Assembly: GCF_027797205.1 (NCBI RefSeq)
Contig: NZ_CP115607.1
Location: 1,116,001-1,180,000, forward strand
Source: Campylobacter sp. VBCF_01 NA2
Lineage (GTDB): Bacteria > Campylobacterota > Campylobacteria > Campylobacterales > Campylobacteraceae
Length of the DNA: 64,000 bases
Direction of reading: 5' to 3'
Part shown: piece by piece, positions 26,772 through 41,159 of the stretch
Layout of the letters: every line of letters starts with the position of its first letter
Position numbering within the stretch: position 1 is the stretch's first letter
The notes under the pieces: generated by a model
Told to the model about the DNA's origin: nothing
What the model saw: the letters and a program-made list of their open reading frames with translations, nothing else
Databases searched by the model: none
Position numbers and translations under genes: made by a program

Positions 26772-29534
26772 ATGGATTACAAAGAAACACTTTTTCTCCC
26801 TACTACGGACTTCCCTATGCGAGGCTCACTCCCAGCGAACGAACCAGCGCGATTTTCTAGCTGGTATAACGAGCGAGCAATTTATGAAAAAATGAAAGCC
26901 AAACGCAAAAACGCGGGCGTCAGCTTTAATATCCACGACGGCCCACCTTATGCCAACGGACACCTGCATATCGGTCATGCGCTGAATAAATTTTTAAAAG
27001 ACATTATCACTAAAACCCACTATTTTTTCGGTGAAAATATCCGCTATGTCCCAGGCTGGGACTGCCACGGCTTGCCGATTGAGCAACAAGTAGAAATCAA
27101 AATGGGCGACGCGAAAAAATCAGCTACCAAGCACGAAATCCGTGAGCTTTGTCGCGCACACGCGAAAGATTTTATTGATATCCAAAGAGATGAATTTAAA
27201 AGCCTTGGCGTAATTGGGGATTGGGAAAATCCATATTTGACACTGAAATTTAACTTCGAAGCTGAAATTTACAAAACCCTTTGCAATATCGCTAAAAAGG
27301 GTATTTTAATCGAGCGCAGTAAGCCTGTATTTTGGAGCTGGGCGGCAAAAAGCGCGCTAGCTGAGGCAGAGGTCGAGTATAAGGACAAAGAGGATTATTC
27401 GATTTATGTGGCTTTCGATTTAAGCGATGAAGCAAACGCCAAAATCGGCGCAAAAGGCGCAAAAGCCGTGATTTGGACGACTACGCCTTGGACGCTTCCA
27501 GCAAACGGCGCAATCAGCCTAAATCCAAACGAAACCTATGTCCTAACAGCCGAAAATTTCATACTTGCAAAACCGCTTTTAGAAAATTTAATCGGCGCAG
27601 GTATCACAAATGGCGAAATTTTAAAAGAATTTAGCTCAAAAGAGCTAGAAAATTTATACGCAATCAACCCGCTAAATGATAGAAGCTCAAAATTTATCCT
27701 AGGCGAACATGTCTTAATGGACGGCGGAACAGGCTTAGTCCATACCGCCCCAGGACACGGCGAGGACGATTATTTCGTGGGCTTAAAATACAGCATAGAG
27801 GTGCTAATGCCAGTCGATGAGGCAGGGTGTTTTGATGAAACACTGCGCGCGAAGGGGCTATTTAGGGCTGGTGTCGTAGATGAAATGGTCGGCATGCACA
27901 TTTTCAAAGCAAATGAAAAAATAGTCGAAATTCTTGGCGATGCGGTGGTAAAAGTCGGCAAATTTACCCACTCATACCCACACTGCTGGCGCACGCACAA
28001 ACCAGTAATTTACCGCGCTACAAAGCAATGGTTCATCGCTATGGATAAAGAATTTAGCGGCGGAAAAACACTGCGCCAGATCGCGCTTAGCGAAATCAAA
28101 AAGATCAAATTCTACCCAGCCACTGGCGAAAATCGCCTTACAGCGATGATTGAAAACCGCCCTGATTGGTGCATTTCAAGACAGAGAGATTGGGGTGTGC
28201 CGATTGCGTTTTTCCGCGATCGTGGCACAAAAGAGCCGATTTTCGATGAAAAAATAATGGATCATTTATACGAAATTTTCAAAGCCAAAGGTGCTGATGC
28301 GTGGTGGGATAGCGAAATTTGCGATCTTTTACCACAAGGCTCTGGCTACAACCCTGAAAATTTAGAGAAAGTTACCGATATTTTAGATGTTTGGTTCGAT
28401 AGTGGATCGACTTGGAACGCTGTGCTAAAAAGCGGCGAATACGACGCAGGCGCGTTTCCAGCCGATATGTATTTAGAGGGCTCAGACCAGCACAGAGGCT
28501 GGTTTCAAAGCTCGCTTTTGCTAAGTTGCGCTGTAAATGAGTTCGCTCCGTATAAAAGCGTCTTAACTCACGGCTTCACCGTCGATGAGAAGGGTCAAAA
28601 AATGAGCAAATCCGTAGGCAACATCGTCCTTCCACAAAAAGTCGCCAAAGAATACGGCGTGGAGATTATGAGATTATGGGTTGCGCTAAGCGATTACTCC
28701 ACAGATTTGAAAATCAGCGAAAATATCCTAAAACAAGTCAGCGAGCAATACCGCAAAATTCGCAATACAATTCGCTTTTTGCTAGCAAATGTTAGCGACT
28801 TAGAAGAGCTTGAAACCTCAAATTTCACAACCCTTGATAAGTGGATTTTAACCCGCGCAGTAAGGACTTTTGGCGCGGTTGAAGATAGTTTTAGAGAGTA
28901 TGATTTCTCAAAAGGATTTAACCAACTTCTAAATTTCCTAAGCGCAGATTTAAGCGGAATCTACCTAGACATCATCAAAGACCGCCTTTACTGCGACCAT
29001 ATCGACGAACCAAGACGCAGAAGCGCGCAAAGTGCGCTAGTGCTAATTACCAGAGCGCTGCTGCCTCTGATTGCGCCTACGCTAACTTACACAATCGATG
29101 AAGTAATGCAATACGCGCCAAGTATCGTTAAAAACGGCAAAGAAGACGCTTTTGATTTGATTTATGCGCCGATTGAATTTAGCGATTTTGTCGAATATGA
29201 TGAAATTTTAGAGCAATCAAGAGAGAAATTTTTCGAAATCATCGACGCGCTCAAAAAAGACAAAATCATCAAATCAACCCTAGAACTCGCTTTGCAAACT
29301 AGCTCAAATGAAATTTTATCTTACGATATTTTGGGCGTGAGTGATTGGTTTATGGTAAGCGATGTAACCTCGCTAGATGGCAACAGCGATAATGCTTTGG
29401 CAGAATTTCGCATAGGTGATGAAATTTTCCGCCTTGTAAAATCTGATAAATTTAAATGCCCAAGATGCTGGAAATTTAGCGCAAAAGAGCAAGATTGCCT
29501 ATGCCCAAGGTGTGCAAAGGTGCTAAATGCTTAG
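26772..29534 (+). CDS. ileS: Isoleucyl-tRNA synthetase
   Basis: Class I synthetase charging tRNA-Ile, with an editing domain. 920 residues. HIGH motif in [16 protein letters not shown] (about 57-72), editing domain with [13 protein letters not shown] (about 235-247), GWFQSSLL, and KMSKS in [13 protein letters not shown] (about 608-620). The zinc site at the extreme C-terminus is CPRCWKF...CLCPRC. A bacterial-type (mupirocin-sensitive lineage) enzyme by layout. Confidence 0.97.
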   Translation: MDYKETLFLPTTDFPMRGSLPANEPARFSSWYNERAIYEKMKAKRKNAGVSFNIHDGPPYANGHLHIGHALNKFLKDIITKTHYFFGENIRYVPGWDCHGLPIEQQVEIKMGDAKKSATKHEIRELCRAHAKDFIDIQRDEFKSLGVIGDWENPYLTLKFNFEAEIYKTLCNIAKKGILIERSKPVFWSWAAKSALAEAEVEYKDKEDYSIYVAFDLSDEANAKIGAKGAKAVIWTTTPWTLPANGAISLNPNETYVLTAENFILAKPLLENLIGAGITNGEILKEFSSKELENLYAINPLNDRSSKFILGEHVLMDGGTGLVHTAPGHGEDDYFVGLKYSIEVLMPVDEAGCFDETLRAKGLFRAGVVDEMVGMHIFKANEKIVEILGDAVVKVGKFTHSYPHCWRTHKPVIYRATKQWFIAMDKEFSGGKTLRQIALSEIKKIKFYPATGENRLTAMIENRPDWCISRQRDWGVPIAFFRDRGTKEPIFDEKIMDHLYEIFKAKGADAWWDSEICDLLPQGSGYNPENLEKVTDILDVWFDSGSTWNAVLKSGEYDAGAFPADMYLEGSDQHRGWFQSSLLLSCAVNEFAPYKSVLTHGFTVDEKGQKMSKSVGNIVLPQKVAKEYGVEIMRLWVALSDYSTDLKISENILKQVSEQYRKIRNTIRFLLANVSDLEELETSNFTTLDKWILTRAVRTFGAVEDSFREYDFSKGFNQLLNFLSADLSGIYLDIIKDRLYCDHIDEPRRRSAQSALVLITRALLPLIAPTLTYTIDEVMQYAPSIVKNGKEDAFDLIYAPIEFSDFVEYDEILEQSREKFFEIIDALKKDKIIKSTLELALQTSSNEILSYDILGVSDWFMVSDVTSLDGNSDNALAEFRIGDEIFRLVKSDKFKCPRCWKFSAKEQDCLCPRCAKVLNA

Positions 29535-29633
29535 TTCGCCTCAACATTTTAGTATAGTAGTTCTCACGATCGCGCTAATTTTTGTCTGCATAGGCGTGGG
29601 GATAAAATTTGTAATAAAATTTAAGGATAAAAA

Positions 29634-29637
<4 letters not shown>
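29527..29637 (+). CDS. 36-residue single-helix membrane peptide
   Basis: Short frame overlapping the ileS end by 8 bp and the gatA start by 4 bp (ATGA). It encodes [20 protein letters not shown] followed by a Gly-rich turn and the basic tail [10 protein letters not shown]. One membrane helix (about 9-28). The two tight overlaps are typical of a translated gene, and I recall a tiny gene in the same place in C. jejuni. Function unknown. Confidence 0.72.
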
Positions 29638-33537
<3,900 letters not shown>

Positions 33538-33548
<11 letters not shown>

Positions 33549-33732
33549 TTTCGAAGAAAAAATGAAAAAAATAGGCGAGCTATTAGAGAGCTTAAACGAC
33601 AAAGACATCACGCTAGATCGCTCCGTAGAGCTGTATAAAAGCGGAATTTGCCTGCTAAAAGAGGCGAAGGAAATTTTAGAAAACGCCAAGCTTGAAATCA
33701 CGCAAATAAACGAAGGTGCGCAAAATGATTAA
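33538..33732 (+). CDS. xseB: Exodeoxyribonuclease VII small subunit
   Basis: Small helical subunit of ExoVII. 64 residues with FEEKMKKIGELLESLNDKDI, LDRSVELYKSG and LLKEAKEILENAKLEI, matching the family pattern. It overlaps metX by 11 bp and the next gene by 8 bp. The large subunit is not in the window. Confidence 0.9.
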
Positions 33733-34549
33733 AATCTGCGCTCTACAACTCGCCACGCTTTCGATGAGCGAAAATCGCATTGATTATTATATGAAAATAG
33801 CCCACGACAATGGCGCAAAAATCGTGGTTTTGGGCGAATACACGCTCAATTCGTTTTTTACCGAGCTAAAACACATGCCAAGCTCAATCACGCAAAAACA
33901 AAGCGAACACAAAATGGAGCTAATGCAAAATTTAGCCAAAAAATACGACCTAAACATCATCGCGCCCATAATTCGCCAAAGCAGTAGCGAGGCTGGCGAA
34001 ATCGCATGGATCAAATCCTGCGCGCATTTTAGCCCCTCTGGCGTGAAATTTTACGATCAAACTATGCTGATAAACTACTCGCACTGGAACGAGGACGAGT
34101 TTTTCCTAAACGCCAAAATTCACGAAAACGGCAAATTTGAGCCACTGATTTTCGAGGTTGGTGAGGCGAAATTTGGCGTTTGTTTTGGGTTTGAAGCGCA
34201 TTTTGATATGGTGTGGCAGCGCTTCGACCACGAAAGCGTAGATTGCGTGCTAATCCCCACAGCTTCGACATTTGAGTCAAATTTGCGCTGGGCAGAACTG
34301 CTTAAAATGCGAGCTTTCACGCACTCGGCGTATATCGTGCGCACAAACCGCATAGGCGAGGCAAAATTCGGCGATATGGACTTTAAATTTTATGGTGGCA
34401 GTTTCCTAGCGAATCCTTACGGCGAGATTATCAACGAATTGCGTGACGAAGAGGGCGCACTAATGTGCGAAATAGACCCAGCAATCGTGCGCGAAGCTAC
34501 GGAATTTTGGGGCTTTAAGGCAAATTTGAAAAACAAAGGCTTTGCGTGA
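33725..34549 (+). CDS. Nitrilase-superfamily protein lacking the usual catalytic Lys
   Basis: 274 residues from the ATG at 33725 (8-bp overlap with xseB; the frame also allows a GTG 9 bp earlier). Carbon-nitrogen hydrolase fold: Glu38 in VVLGEYTLNSFF and Cys153 in KFGVCFGFEAHFD are in the right places. The Lys normally found in a YxKxHL-like segment is replaced: the sequence reads FYDQTMLINY with Gln112. It may use another residue, or be a non-hydrolytic relative. Substrate unknown. Next gene starts GTGA on its stop. Confidence 0.82.
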   Translation: MIKICALQLATLSMSENRIDYYMKIAHDNGAKIVVLGEYTLNSFFTELKHMPSSITQKQSEHKMELMQNLAKKYDLNIIAPIIRQSSSEAGEIAWIKSCAHFSPSGVKFYDQTMLINYSHWNEDEFFLNAKIHENGKFEPLIFEVGEAKFGVCFGFEAHFDMVWQRFDHESVDCVLIPTASTFESNLRWAELLKMRAFTHSAYIVRTNRIGEAKFGDMDFKFYGGSFLANPYGEIINELRDEEGALMCEIDPAIVREATEFWGFKANLKNKGFA

Positions 34550-35205
34550 AATTTTTCCACAGACAAATCCAGCTTTGGGGCGAGGATACCCAAAACGCCC
34601 TAGCGCAAAAATCCGTCCTAATCATCGGCTCTGGCGGGCTTGGAAGCTCATTTGCGTATGCGCTAGGAGCCAGCGGAATCGGGCGGATTGACATTGTCGA
34701 TTTCGACACAGTGTCGCTTCATAATATCCACAGGCAGATTTTATTTTCGCTAAGCGATGAGGGACGATACAAGGCTGATATTTTCAAAGAGCGCGTGCAG
34801 GCTCGATACGATGGAGTGCGTGTGAATACGCACAAAATGAAAGCTGATGAATTTTTTGCTAGTTGCGCGGATAAATTTGACCTGATTTTAGATGCGACTG
34901 ACAATCTCGCCACTCGCGCGCAAATTGATAAGTTTGCCAAGCAAACTGCCACGCCATGGGTGTTTAGCTCGGTCGATAGCTTTCAGGTGCAAGTCTGCTT
35001 CATCGAAAAAAGCGATTTTAAATTTTTCCCAAATTTGGGCGCCACGCCAGCTGGAATTGCTGCGCCGATTGTGATGTTTGCAGCAAGTTTTGCGGCAAAT
35101 TTAGCACTTCGTTATTTAGCAAATTTGGAAGTTAAAAAAGATACGCTTTATTATCTAAATTTTTTCTCGGGCGAATTTGAAACCAAAAAAATCGCTCTTG
35201 TTTAA
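34546..35205 (+). CDS. ThiF/MoeB/HesA-family adenylyltransferase
   Basis: 219 residues, GTG start overlapping the previous stop. ATP-binding IIGSGGLGSSFAYALGASG (about 26-44), IDIVDFDTVSLHNIHRQILF (about 48-67) and the Asp loop LILDATDNLATRAQIDKF (about 111-128). E1-like enzymes of this type adenylate the C-terminus of ThiS or MoaD-like sulfur carriers. It is short and has no obvious CxxC zinc pair, so the partner cannot be named; ThiF and MoeB are both possible. Confidence 0.85.
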   Translation: MKFFHRQIQLWGEDTQNALAQKSVLIIGSGGLGSSFAYALGASGIGRIDIVDFDTVSLHNIHRQILFSLSDEGRYKADIFKERVQARYDGVRVNTHKMKADEFFASCADKFDLILDATDNLATRAQIDKFAKQTATPWVFSSVDSFQVQVCFIEKSDFKFFPNLGATPAGIAAPIVMFAASFAANLALRYLANLEVKKDTLYYLNFFSGEFETKKIALV

Positions 35206-35213
35206 GGCAAAAA

Positions 35214-35729
35214 ATGGTTATACTCATAACGGGCGCTTCGCATACTGGCAAAACGCTTTTAGCACAAAAAATGGTTGAAATTTATAAATTTTCGTCTTTT
35301 TCAATCGATCACCTAAAAATGGGGCTAATTCGCTCAAAAAATACAAATCTTACCCCAAATGACGATGAAGCACTAACGCCCTATCTATGGCAAATCGTGC
35401 GTGAAATAATCAAAACTGCGATTGAAAACGGGCAAAATTTAATCATCGAAGGTTGTTATGTGCCGTTTTCTTGGCGGAGCGATTTTAGCGAAAAATATTT
35501 GCGCCAAATTCGTTTTATAGCCCTAGCGATGAGCGATAAATTTATCGATGAAAATTTTGATAAAATCAAAAAACATAGCCGTGATATAGAAAATAGGCTT
35601 AATGATACGACCTGCACAAAAGAAAATTTAAAAGCGGATAATCAAAATTTTATAAATGGCTTTGCCAAAAACGGCGAGAAAATCGTTTTGATTGATGATG
35701 ATTATGAAAAAACTATAAGTAAGCTTTAA
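35214..35729 (+). CDS. P-loop kinase-like ATP-binding protein
   Basis: 171 residues. Walker A is GASHTGKTLLAQKM (about 7-20) with a zeta-toxin/adenylate-kinase-like start MVILIT. A hydrophobic strand NLIIEGCYVPFSW (about 79-91) gives the second nucleotide-site region. No Walker-type helicase or ATPase domain follows, so a small-molecule kinase is the best reading, but the substrate is unknown. Last gene of the ileS run; convergent with ribD. Confidence 0.7.
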   Translation: MVILITGASHTGKTLLAQKMVEIYKFSSFSIDHLKMGLIRSKNTNLTPNDDEALTPYLWQIVREIIKTAIENGQNLIIEGCYVPFSWRSDFSEKYLRQIRFIALAMSDKFIDENFDKIKKHSRDIENRLNDTTCTKENLKADNQNFINGFAKNGEKIVLIDDDYEKTISKL

Positions 35730-35779
35730 ATTTACTCGGATTTAGGTATTCGCAAAACAAAAAATACCAAAGTGCTTTT

Positions 35780-36958
35780 TCAATATTGTTCATTTTTTTC
35801 TTTTTTTTCTTGGATTTCTAACTCATACCAGCCGTATTCGTCGCTACCGAATTTGGCTGTGAAAAGTGGCTTAAATTTCAAATCGCTTTTGAAATTTTCG
35901 CCAGTTTTAAGCTCGTTTGAGCGGAAAAATAGAAATAAATTTACTTTATCGGCGATTGAATTTAGCAAATTTTGCCCGCCTTCTATCATCACTAAGCCCG
36001 AATTTAAAGCAGTTTGCAAATCATTTGTGATAGCTACTTTGCGGCCCTCAACGCCAAAAAGCGGGATAGTTTTGTCAAATTCGCTTTGCCTAGAATAGAT
36101 AAAAATATCTGGATTTTTTCCGTTCGCAATCAGCCTAGTATCGAGCTTCGGGCGATCTGTGCGCACGGTAGCGCCGCCGATCATCAAGCTATCGCAAACG
36201 CTTCTTAAATAGTGCGAAAATGTGCGAGATTTTAAATTTGAAATTTCGCCCGTAATCACGCCGTTTGCAGAAAATGCGAGTTTAAAAAAGTTAAAATTTC
36301 CGCCATTTTGCCACTGCAAAAACGGCTTCAAAAGCGCGCCACACTCGTCTTTTAAAACGCCAAATTCCACTTCCACGCCACTTTGCGCTAAGATTTCGCC
36401 GCCGCCACTAGCTTTTTCGCTTAAATCCGCCACGCCGATTACGACTTTTTTAAAGCCTAAATTTTTAAGTAAATTCGCGCATGATGGCGTTTTGCCGATA
36501 TGGGCGCAGGGTTCGAGCGTAACAAAAGCAGTTGCATTTTTAAGTAAATTGCCATGATTTTGCGTGATAAATTCATAAACGAAATTTGCGTTTAAATCTT
36601 TGAATTCCAAAATTTGATTTGCAAAGTGCGATTTTGCGGATACAGCGTCTGAAATTTCAAAAAAATCGCCGTAAATTAAATTTTGCGGATTTTTGCAAAT
36701 TTCGCTCAAATTCAGACCAAATTCGCTTTCATAAATTTGCAAAAATTTATTTAAAAATTCATCGCTTATCTCACAAAGTGCAACAAAAGCGGCATTTGCT
36801 TCGGCGTGTAAGAAACCTGCCTTTTTATGAGAATTTATACTTAAAATTTTGCCGTGCGTATCAGCGACCACGCACCCCACAGCAGGATTTGGAAAGGTTA
36901 AAATTTGATAATTCCACGCTTCCTTAACAGCCAAATTCATATAAAATTCGTTAGTCAT
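35780..36958 (-). CDS. ribD: Riboflavin biosynthesis deaminase/reductase RibD
   Basis: Two steps of riboflavin synthesis. 392 residues. The N-terminal deaminase has NPAVGCVV (24-31), zinc ligands His51 and Glu53 in HAEANA, Cys151 in LEPCAHIGKTPSC and Cys160. The C-terminal reductase (about 205-385) has MIGGATVRTDRPKLDTRL. Between HAE and PC lie about 95 residues rather than the usual 20-odd, so the deaminase has an insertion of roughly 75 residues (about 62-137). Both zinc ligand sets remain. Confidence 0.92.
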   Translation of the reverse strand: MTNEFYMNLAVKEAWNYQILTFPNPAVGCVVADTHGKILSINSHKKAGFLHAEANAAFVALCEISDEFLNKFLQIYESEFGLNLSEICKNPQNLIYGDFFEISDAVSAKSHFANQILEFKDLNANFVYEFITQNHGNLLKNATAFVTLEPCAHIGKTPSCANLLKNLGFKKVVIGVADLSEKASGGGEILAQSGVEVEFGVLKDECGALLKPFLQWQNGGNFNFFKLAFSANGVITGEISNLKSRTFSHYLRSVCDSLMIGGATVRTDRPKLDTRLIANGKNPDIFIYSRQSEFDKTIPLFGVEGRKVAITNDLQTALNSGLVMIEGGQNLLNSIADKVNLFLFFRSNELKTGENFKSDLKFKPLFTAKFGSDEYGWYELEIQEKKEKNEQY

Positions 36959-37467
36959 TTTAAACTCTTTTGAATTTTTAAATTCATATTTTTCATAATT
37001 TTATCTTGTTTTGATTTGTCGCAAAAATCTCTGTTTAAATCGCAAATTTTTGCACCAAATTCAAGCCCTTGTTTGATTTGCAAAGGATTTTTTGGCTGGA
37101 CTTCTAAAATTTTATTCATCGCTTGATAGCAACTTGGAATAAATTTTAACTCACAACCTTTTTTAAAATATTTCATCGAATTTTCAAAATCATTTTTATC
37201 ACTATATAAAATTCCTAGATTGTGGCAACTTTGCGGTATTTTTTTATCACAAGCTTTTGTATAGTATCGAAAGGCTCTATCTAAATTTATATGTATTTTT
37301 GGCTCTTCGCTTCCTACATGAGACCAATATCCAGCATTATGACAACTTTTAGTTTTGCCATAATCACAAAGTTTGGCTTCAAAATTATCAATTCCATAAA
37401 CAAAAGTTATGTAAAGAGCACCTATAAAAATTATCCATCCAACTAGGCTAATTAGCAAAACTTTCAT
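36955..37467 (-). CDS. Membrane-anchored Sel1-like repeat protein
   Basis: 170 residues. One N-terminal membrane helix (about 5-25), then Cys-containing Sel1-type repeats: YTKACDKKIPQSCHNLGILY (about 73-92) and YFKKGCELKFIPSCYQAM (about 99-116), each with the paired cysteines seen in Helicobacter Hcp-like proteins. Probably periplasmic, with a scaffolding role. It starts immediately after the rimP stop and overlaps ribD by 4 bp. Confidence 0.78.
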   Translation of the reverse strand: MKVLLISLVGWIIFIGALYITFVYGIDNFEAKLCDYGKTKSCHNAGYWSHVGSEEPKIHINLDRAFRYYTKACDKKIPQSCHNLGILYSDKNDFENSMKYFKKGCELKFIPSCYQAMNKILEVQPKNPLQIKQGLEFGAKICDLNRDFCDKSKQDKIMKNMNLKIQKSLK

Positions 37468-37887
37468 CTACCACTCAATATAAGTTTTCGCCTTTTTTAT
37501 ATCGCTAAATTTAATGCAAATTTCGCCGTCAGTAGTGGCTAAAAATAAATTTTCATCTTCGAATTTAAGGATTTTTCCGCAAATTTTATCTTTTTCGCTC
37601 GTGGTTATTTTGACTAACTCACCCACGCTTTTGCTAAAATGCTCCATTTTGCTTAGTTTGCGCTCTAACCCCGGGCTTGATACTTCTAAAAAATACTCGC
37701 CCGAAACAGGCGGTTCGACATCGAAAATCGGCGATAAAATGCGACTTAGTCTTTCGCAGTCTTCTAAGCTCACGCCACCAGTTTTAGTCACAAAAACTCT
37801 ATAAATCGTTTTGCCGTTTTCGCTAGCTGTTTCGCAATCGTAAAATTCCAGCCCACACTCGCTGGCAAGGGCGTTTAAATCAACCAT
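37468..37887 (-). CDS. rimP: Ribosome maturation factor RimP
   Basis: Needed for 30S maturation. 139 residues. Motifs: GLEFYDCETASENGKTIYRV (about 13-32), GGVSLEDCERLSRILSPIFD and YFLEVSSPGLERKL (about 65-78). Part of the thrB-ylxR-infB-rbfA-rimP block conserved in Campylobacter. Overlaps rbfA by 8 bp. Confidence 0.93.
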   Translation of the reverse strand: MVDLNALASECGLEFYDCETASENGKTIYRVFVTKTGGVSLEDCERLSRILSPIFDVEPPVSGEYFLEVSSPGLERKLSKMEHFSKSVGELVKITTSEKDKICGKILKFEDENLFLATTDGEICIKFSDIKKAKTYIEW

Positions 37888-38245
37888 TTTTATTTAAATC
37901 CTTACTAATTTTTTCAAACAAATCGTCCATTTTGTTTTGGTATTCGAGCCTATCGTCGAATTTGAAGTGAAGCGCAGGTGAGCGAAACCAGCCTTCTGCT
38001 TCCATGCAGTGGTTTTGGATAAAACGACTTACTTTTTTAAGTTTTGCCAAGATTAGCTCTTGCTCCCTTTCGTCTAAGCCCATTTTATCGAGATATACAA
38101 AGGCGTCATAGCGTCCTCTTTTGCACTCGACATCGGTTACGCAAAGCCCGTGCAAAAACTCATCATCAAGCTGCGATAAAGCCTGTGGAATAAGCTCTTT
38201 TAGGACACTTGCGGTTCGTAGTCGTCTTACTTCGTGAGCGTTCAT
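37880..38245 (-). CDS. rbfA: Ribosome-binding factor A
   Basis: 30S assembly factor that binds the 16S 5' helix region. 121 residues, KH-type fold: LRTASVLKELIPQALSQL at the N-terminus, VTDVECKRGRYDAFVYL in the middle and LHFKFDDRLEYQNKMDDLF at the C-terminus. It follows infB by 9 bp and overlaps rimP. Confidence 0.92.
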   Translation of the reverse strand: MNAHEVRRLRTASVLKELIPQALSQLDDEFLHGLCVTDVECKRGRYDAFVYLDKMGLDEREQELILAKLKKVSRFIQNHCMEAEGWFRSPALHFKFDDRLEYQNKMDDLFEKISKDLNKNG

Positions 38246-38254
38246 AAATCACCT

Positions 38255-40927
38255 TTATAGCGTGGCTTGTTCTTCTTTTTCTTTGAAGCTTTCGATGAAA
38301 TCCCCAACGCGCATATCGTTATATCCGTCTATACCGACACCACACTCGAAGCCCTTAGCGACCTCTTTTGCGTCATCTTTAAAGCGTTTAAGTGAGCTGA
38401 TATTTCCTTCGAAAACCACCACGCCGTCGCGGATTACGCGGATTTTAGCTCCCCTTTGAATCGAGCCTTCTGTAACCATACAACCTGCAATCTGTCCGAT
38501 TTTTGGCACATTGATGACTTGGCGAATTTCAGCTTGACCAAGGTCTTCTTCTCTGATAATCGGGCTCATCAATCCGCCCAAAATCGCCTTGACATCGTCA
38601 AGCAAGTTATAAATGACATTGTAAGTTTTTATCTCTACACCGCGTTCTTTGGCTTTTTCTTTGACTTCGCCTGTCGGGCGGATATTAAAGCCTAAAATCA
38701 CGCAGTTTTCACTCGCACTTGCTAGCCCTACATCGTTTTGCGTGATACCGCCTACGCCTGAGTGTATAATATTTACCTTAACTTCGTCGTTGCGAAGTTT
38801 TTCTAAACTTGCCTTAATGGCTTCAAGAGAGCCCACCACATCGGCTTTTACGATAACAGGAAGCGATTTTAACTCGCCTTCTGCGATTTTTGCGCTTAGT
38901 TCGTCGATTGTAACTTTTGTAGATTTTGATAGCTCTTTTTGGCGTTGGTGCTCGTAAATTCGGCTCGCATACTCTCTTGCTTCTTTATCGCTTCCAACGC
39001 CAATTAGCGTTTCACCGGCTTCCGGGACTTCGCTAAGACCGATGATAACGCCACACTCACCCGGAGCAATCGAGCTTAGCTTTTTGCCTTTATCATCATT
39101 TAGAGCTCTAACCTTTCCATACGCCACACCAGCTACAACTGTGTCGCCGACTTTTAGTGTGCCATTTTGCACAATGACGGTGGCGACAGGACCGCGACCC
39201 TTTTGAAGCGAACTTTCGATAATAGTTGCTTTTGCTTGGCGAGTTTTGTCGGCTTTTAATTCAAGCAAATCGGCTTGAAGCAAGACGATTTCAAGCAAAT
39301 CTTCAATTCCCATACCTGTTTTAGCTGAAATCGGCACAAATTCATAGCTTCCGCCCCACTCGGTCGGCATTATATCAAGTTCCGCAAGTCCTGTTTTTAC
39401 CAAATCAGGATTTGCATTTTCTTTATCCATTTTATTGATAGCGATGATTATCGGCACGCCTGCAGCTTTCGCATGATTTACGGCTTCTTTTGTTTGTGGT
39501 TTTACGCCATCATCTGCCGCAACCACGATGATAACAATGTCGGTAACTTCGGCACCTCTGGCGCGCATAGATGTAAATGCTTCGTGTCCCGGGGTATCGA
39601 TAAATGTAATATTTCGTCCGTTTTTCTCGACCATATAGGCACCCACATGTTGGGTGATACCACCTGCTTCGCCACTTACGACGCGTGAATTTCTAATGAA
39701 ATCAAGCAAACTAGTCTTTCCGTGATCGACATGCCCCATAATGGTAATTACTGGCGCTCTTGTAGTTAAATTTTCTTCTACGATCTCATCTTCGTAAGCC
39801 TTGACATAGTCGAATTCCTCGGCTTCATTTACGATATTTACCTCAATGCCAAATTCTTCTGCCAAAATTTCAATCGCATCTTCGTCCAAAAAGTCGTTTT
39901 TAGTCGTCATCATACCGAGCAAAAATAGCTTTGAAATGATTTCGCTAGGCTGTTTTTTGATTTTTTCGGCAAATTCATAAACACGAATTTCTTTTGGGAT
40001 ATTTACAGAAGTTACGCTCTGCTCGTCGTCTTTTTTGATGACTTTTTTATGTTTTTTGCGACTTCCACGGCTAATACCCGTATCGTTCCCGTAAAACTGC
40101 GTTTGCGAACCTTTGTAGATATTTGGTTGATTTTTGGTTTTTGTTTTGTTTTCGACTTGGATAGGCTTGACGGTGAGATCCGGCAAAACTACCATATCTT
40201 CATCATCATCGATGACAATGTCCGCTAGTTCGTGGTCACTAACCAAATCGATTTTTTGGGTATCTTCTTTTTTAGAAACGGCGATTTTTTTCTTTTCAGC
40301 TTTTTTCTTTTTCAAATTTAACTCAGCGTTTGAGAAAATCGCCTCCAAGCTAGCACTTACCTTTTCGCGGCTTTCGCTTGGTTTTTCCACCTTTGGTGCT
40401 TCGGTGTCTTTTTTCTTTTTGACTATCACCAAACCACGGCGCTTTTGCAAACTCTCACTAGCTAGGCTCTCACCACTATTTATTTGAGGGGTTTGCGCTT
40501 CGGGCTTGGATTTTGGCTCGGTTTTAACTTCGGCTTTTGCTTCGATTTTCGTTTCACTTTTTGGTTGAGAGTGCGGCTTTTCCTCTTTTGGCTCAGGTTT
40601 TAGCTCAGACTTTGGCTCTTTGCTTTGAGAATTTTCAACCTTTGGCTCTGTTTTTTTGCTCTGAGTTTTTTTAGGCTCATCTTTTTTGGCTTCGCTCTGC
40701 TTTTTTGGTTTCGCAGGGGCTTTTTTAGCACTGGATTTTGGCTTTAAAGACTCTGGCAAAATTCCTGTTTGAATATACTCATATATAGCCGCTGCTTCTT
40801 CGTTGCTTACCTTGTTTGACGCGGTTTTGACCTTAGTATAGCCCATTTCTTGCGCTTTTTCGATGATGTCTTTGCTTGCGTATCCAAGCTCAGCCGCGAT
40901 GTCACTGATTTTAACTCCCTCAGCCAT
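38255..40927 (-). CDS. infB: Translation initiation factor IF-2
   Basis: GTPase that brings fMet-tRNA to the 30S. 890 residues. N-terminal IF2_N domain (about 1-55), a long Lys/Glu/Pro/Ser low-complexity region (about 60-290), a second IF2_N-like domain (about 308-355), then the G domain: [12 protein letters not shown] (G1, about 396), DTPGHEAFT (G3), INKMDKENA (G4). Domains II-IV follow, ending [13 protein letters not shown]. Overlaps the ylxR stop by 8 bp. Confidence 0.97.
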   Translation of the reverse strand: MAEGVKISDIAAELGYASKDIIEKAQEMGYTKVKTASNKVSNEEAAAIYEYIQTGILPESLKPKSSAKKAPAKPKKQSEAKKDEPKKTQSKKTEPKVENSQSKEPKSELKPEPKEEKPHSQPKSETKIEAKAEVKTEPKSKPEAQTPQINSGESLASESLQKRRGLVIVKKKKDTEAPKVEKPSESREKVSASLEAIFSNAELNLKKKKAEKKKIAVSKKEDTQKIDLVSDHELADIVIDDDEDMVVLPDLTVKPIQVENKTKTKNQPNIYKGSQTQFYGNDTGISRGSRKKHKKVIKKDDEQSVTSVNIPKEIRVYEFAEKIKKQPSEIISKLFLLGMMTTKNDFLDEDAIEILAEEFGIEVNIVNEAEEFDYVKAYEDEIVEENLTTRAPVITIMGHVDHGKTSLLDFIRNSRVVSGEAGGITQHVGAYMVEKNGRNITFIDTPGHEAFTSMRARGAEVTDIVIIVVAADDGVKPQTKEAVNHAKAAGVPIIIAINKMDKENANPDLVKTGLAELDIMPTEWGGSYEFVPISAKTGMGIEDLLEIVLLQADLLELKADKTRQAKATIIESSLQKGRGPVATVIVQNGTLKVGDTVVAGVAYGKVRALNDDKGKKLSSIAPGECGVIIGLSEVPEAGETLIGVGSDKEAREYASRIYEHQRQKELSKSTKVTIDELSAKIAEGELKSLPVIVKADVVGSLEAIKASLEKLRNDEVKVNIIHSGVGGITQNDVGLASASENCVILGFNIRPTGEVKEKAKERGVEIKTYNVIYNLLDDVKAILGGLMSPIIREEDLGQAEIRQVINVPKIGQIAGCMVTEGSIQRGAKIRVIRDGVVVFEGNISSLKRFKDDAKEVAKGFECGVGIDGYNDMRVGDFIESFKEKEEQATL

Positions 40928-41138
40928 TTAAAACCCTCTCTTTAATAATCTCAAAATTTTCATATTTTCTAAATTTTGATAAATATTTAATAATTTTTTC
41001 TTTTTGATTTATACATTGATTGCAAATATAAAATTGCCGTTTTGAATTTTCTTTTTTGAAATTTTGCACAAAGGCATTAAGCCCCGCCTTAGCAAATCTA
41101 CCTCTACAAATAACGCACATTCTTATCGGTTTATTCAT
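40920..41138 (-). CDS. YlxR-family RNA-binding protein (DUF448)
   Basis: 72 residues, usual neighbour of inf[20 protein letters not shown] (about 6-24) contains the family's RxCxxCR start, and a second pair CNQCINQ (about 40-46) could complete a metal site. Basic. A TATAAT stands only 3 bp before the ATG, so either that box is fortuitous or translation begins at the internal Met7. Confidence 0.83.
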   Translation of the reverse strand: MNKPIRMCVICRGRFAKAGLNAFVQNFKKENSKRQFYICNQCINQKEKIIKYLSKFRKYENFEIIKERVLNG

Positions 41139-41159
41139 AAAATTATATCTTACTTTTTC

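Noticed and set aside
40260-40740. Lys/Glu-rich repeats in IF-2 as a separate low-complexity gene
   Set aside because: It is the normal variable linker of IF-2, continuous with the GTPase domain.
41142-41147. TATAAT as promoter of ylxR-infB
   Set aside because: Only 3 bp before the ATG, so transcription would start inside the gene; could work only with an internal start.
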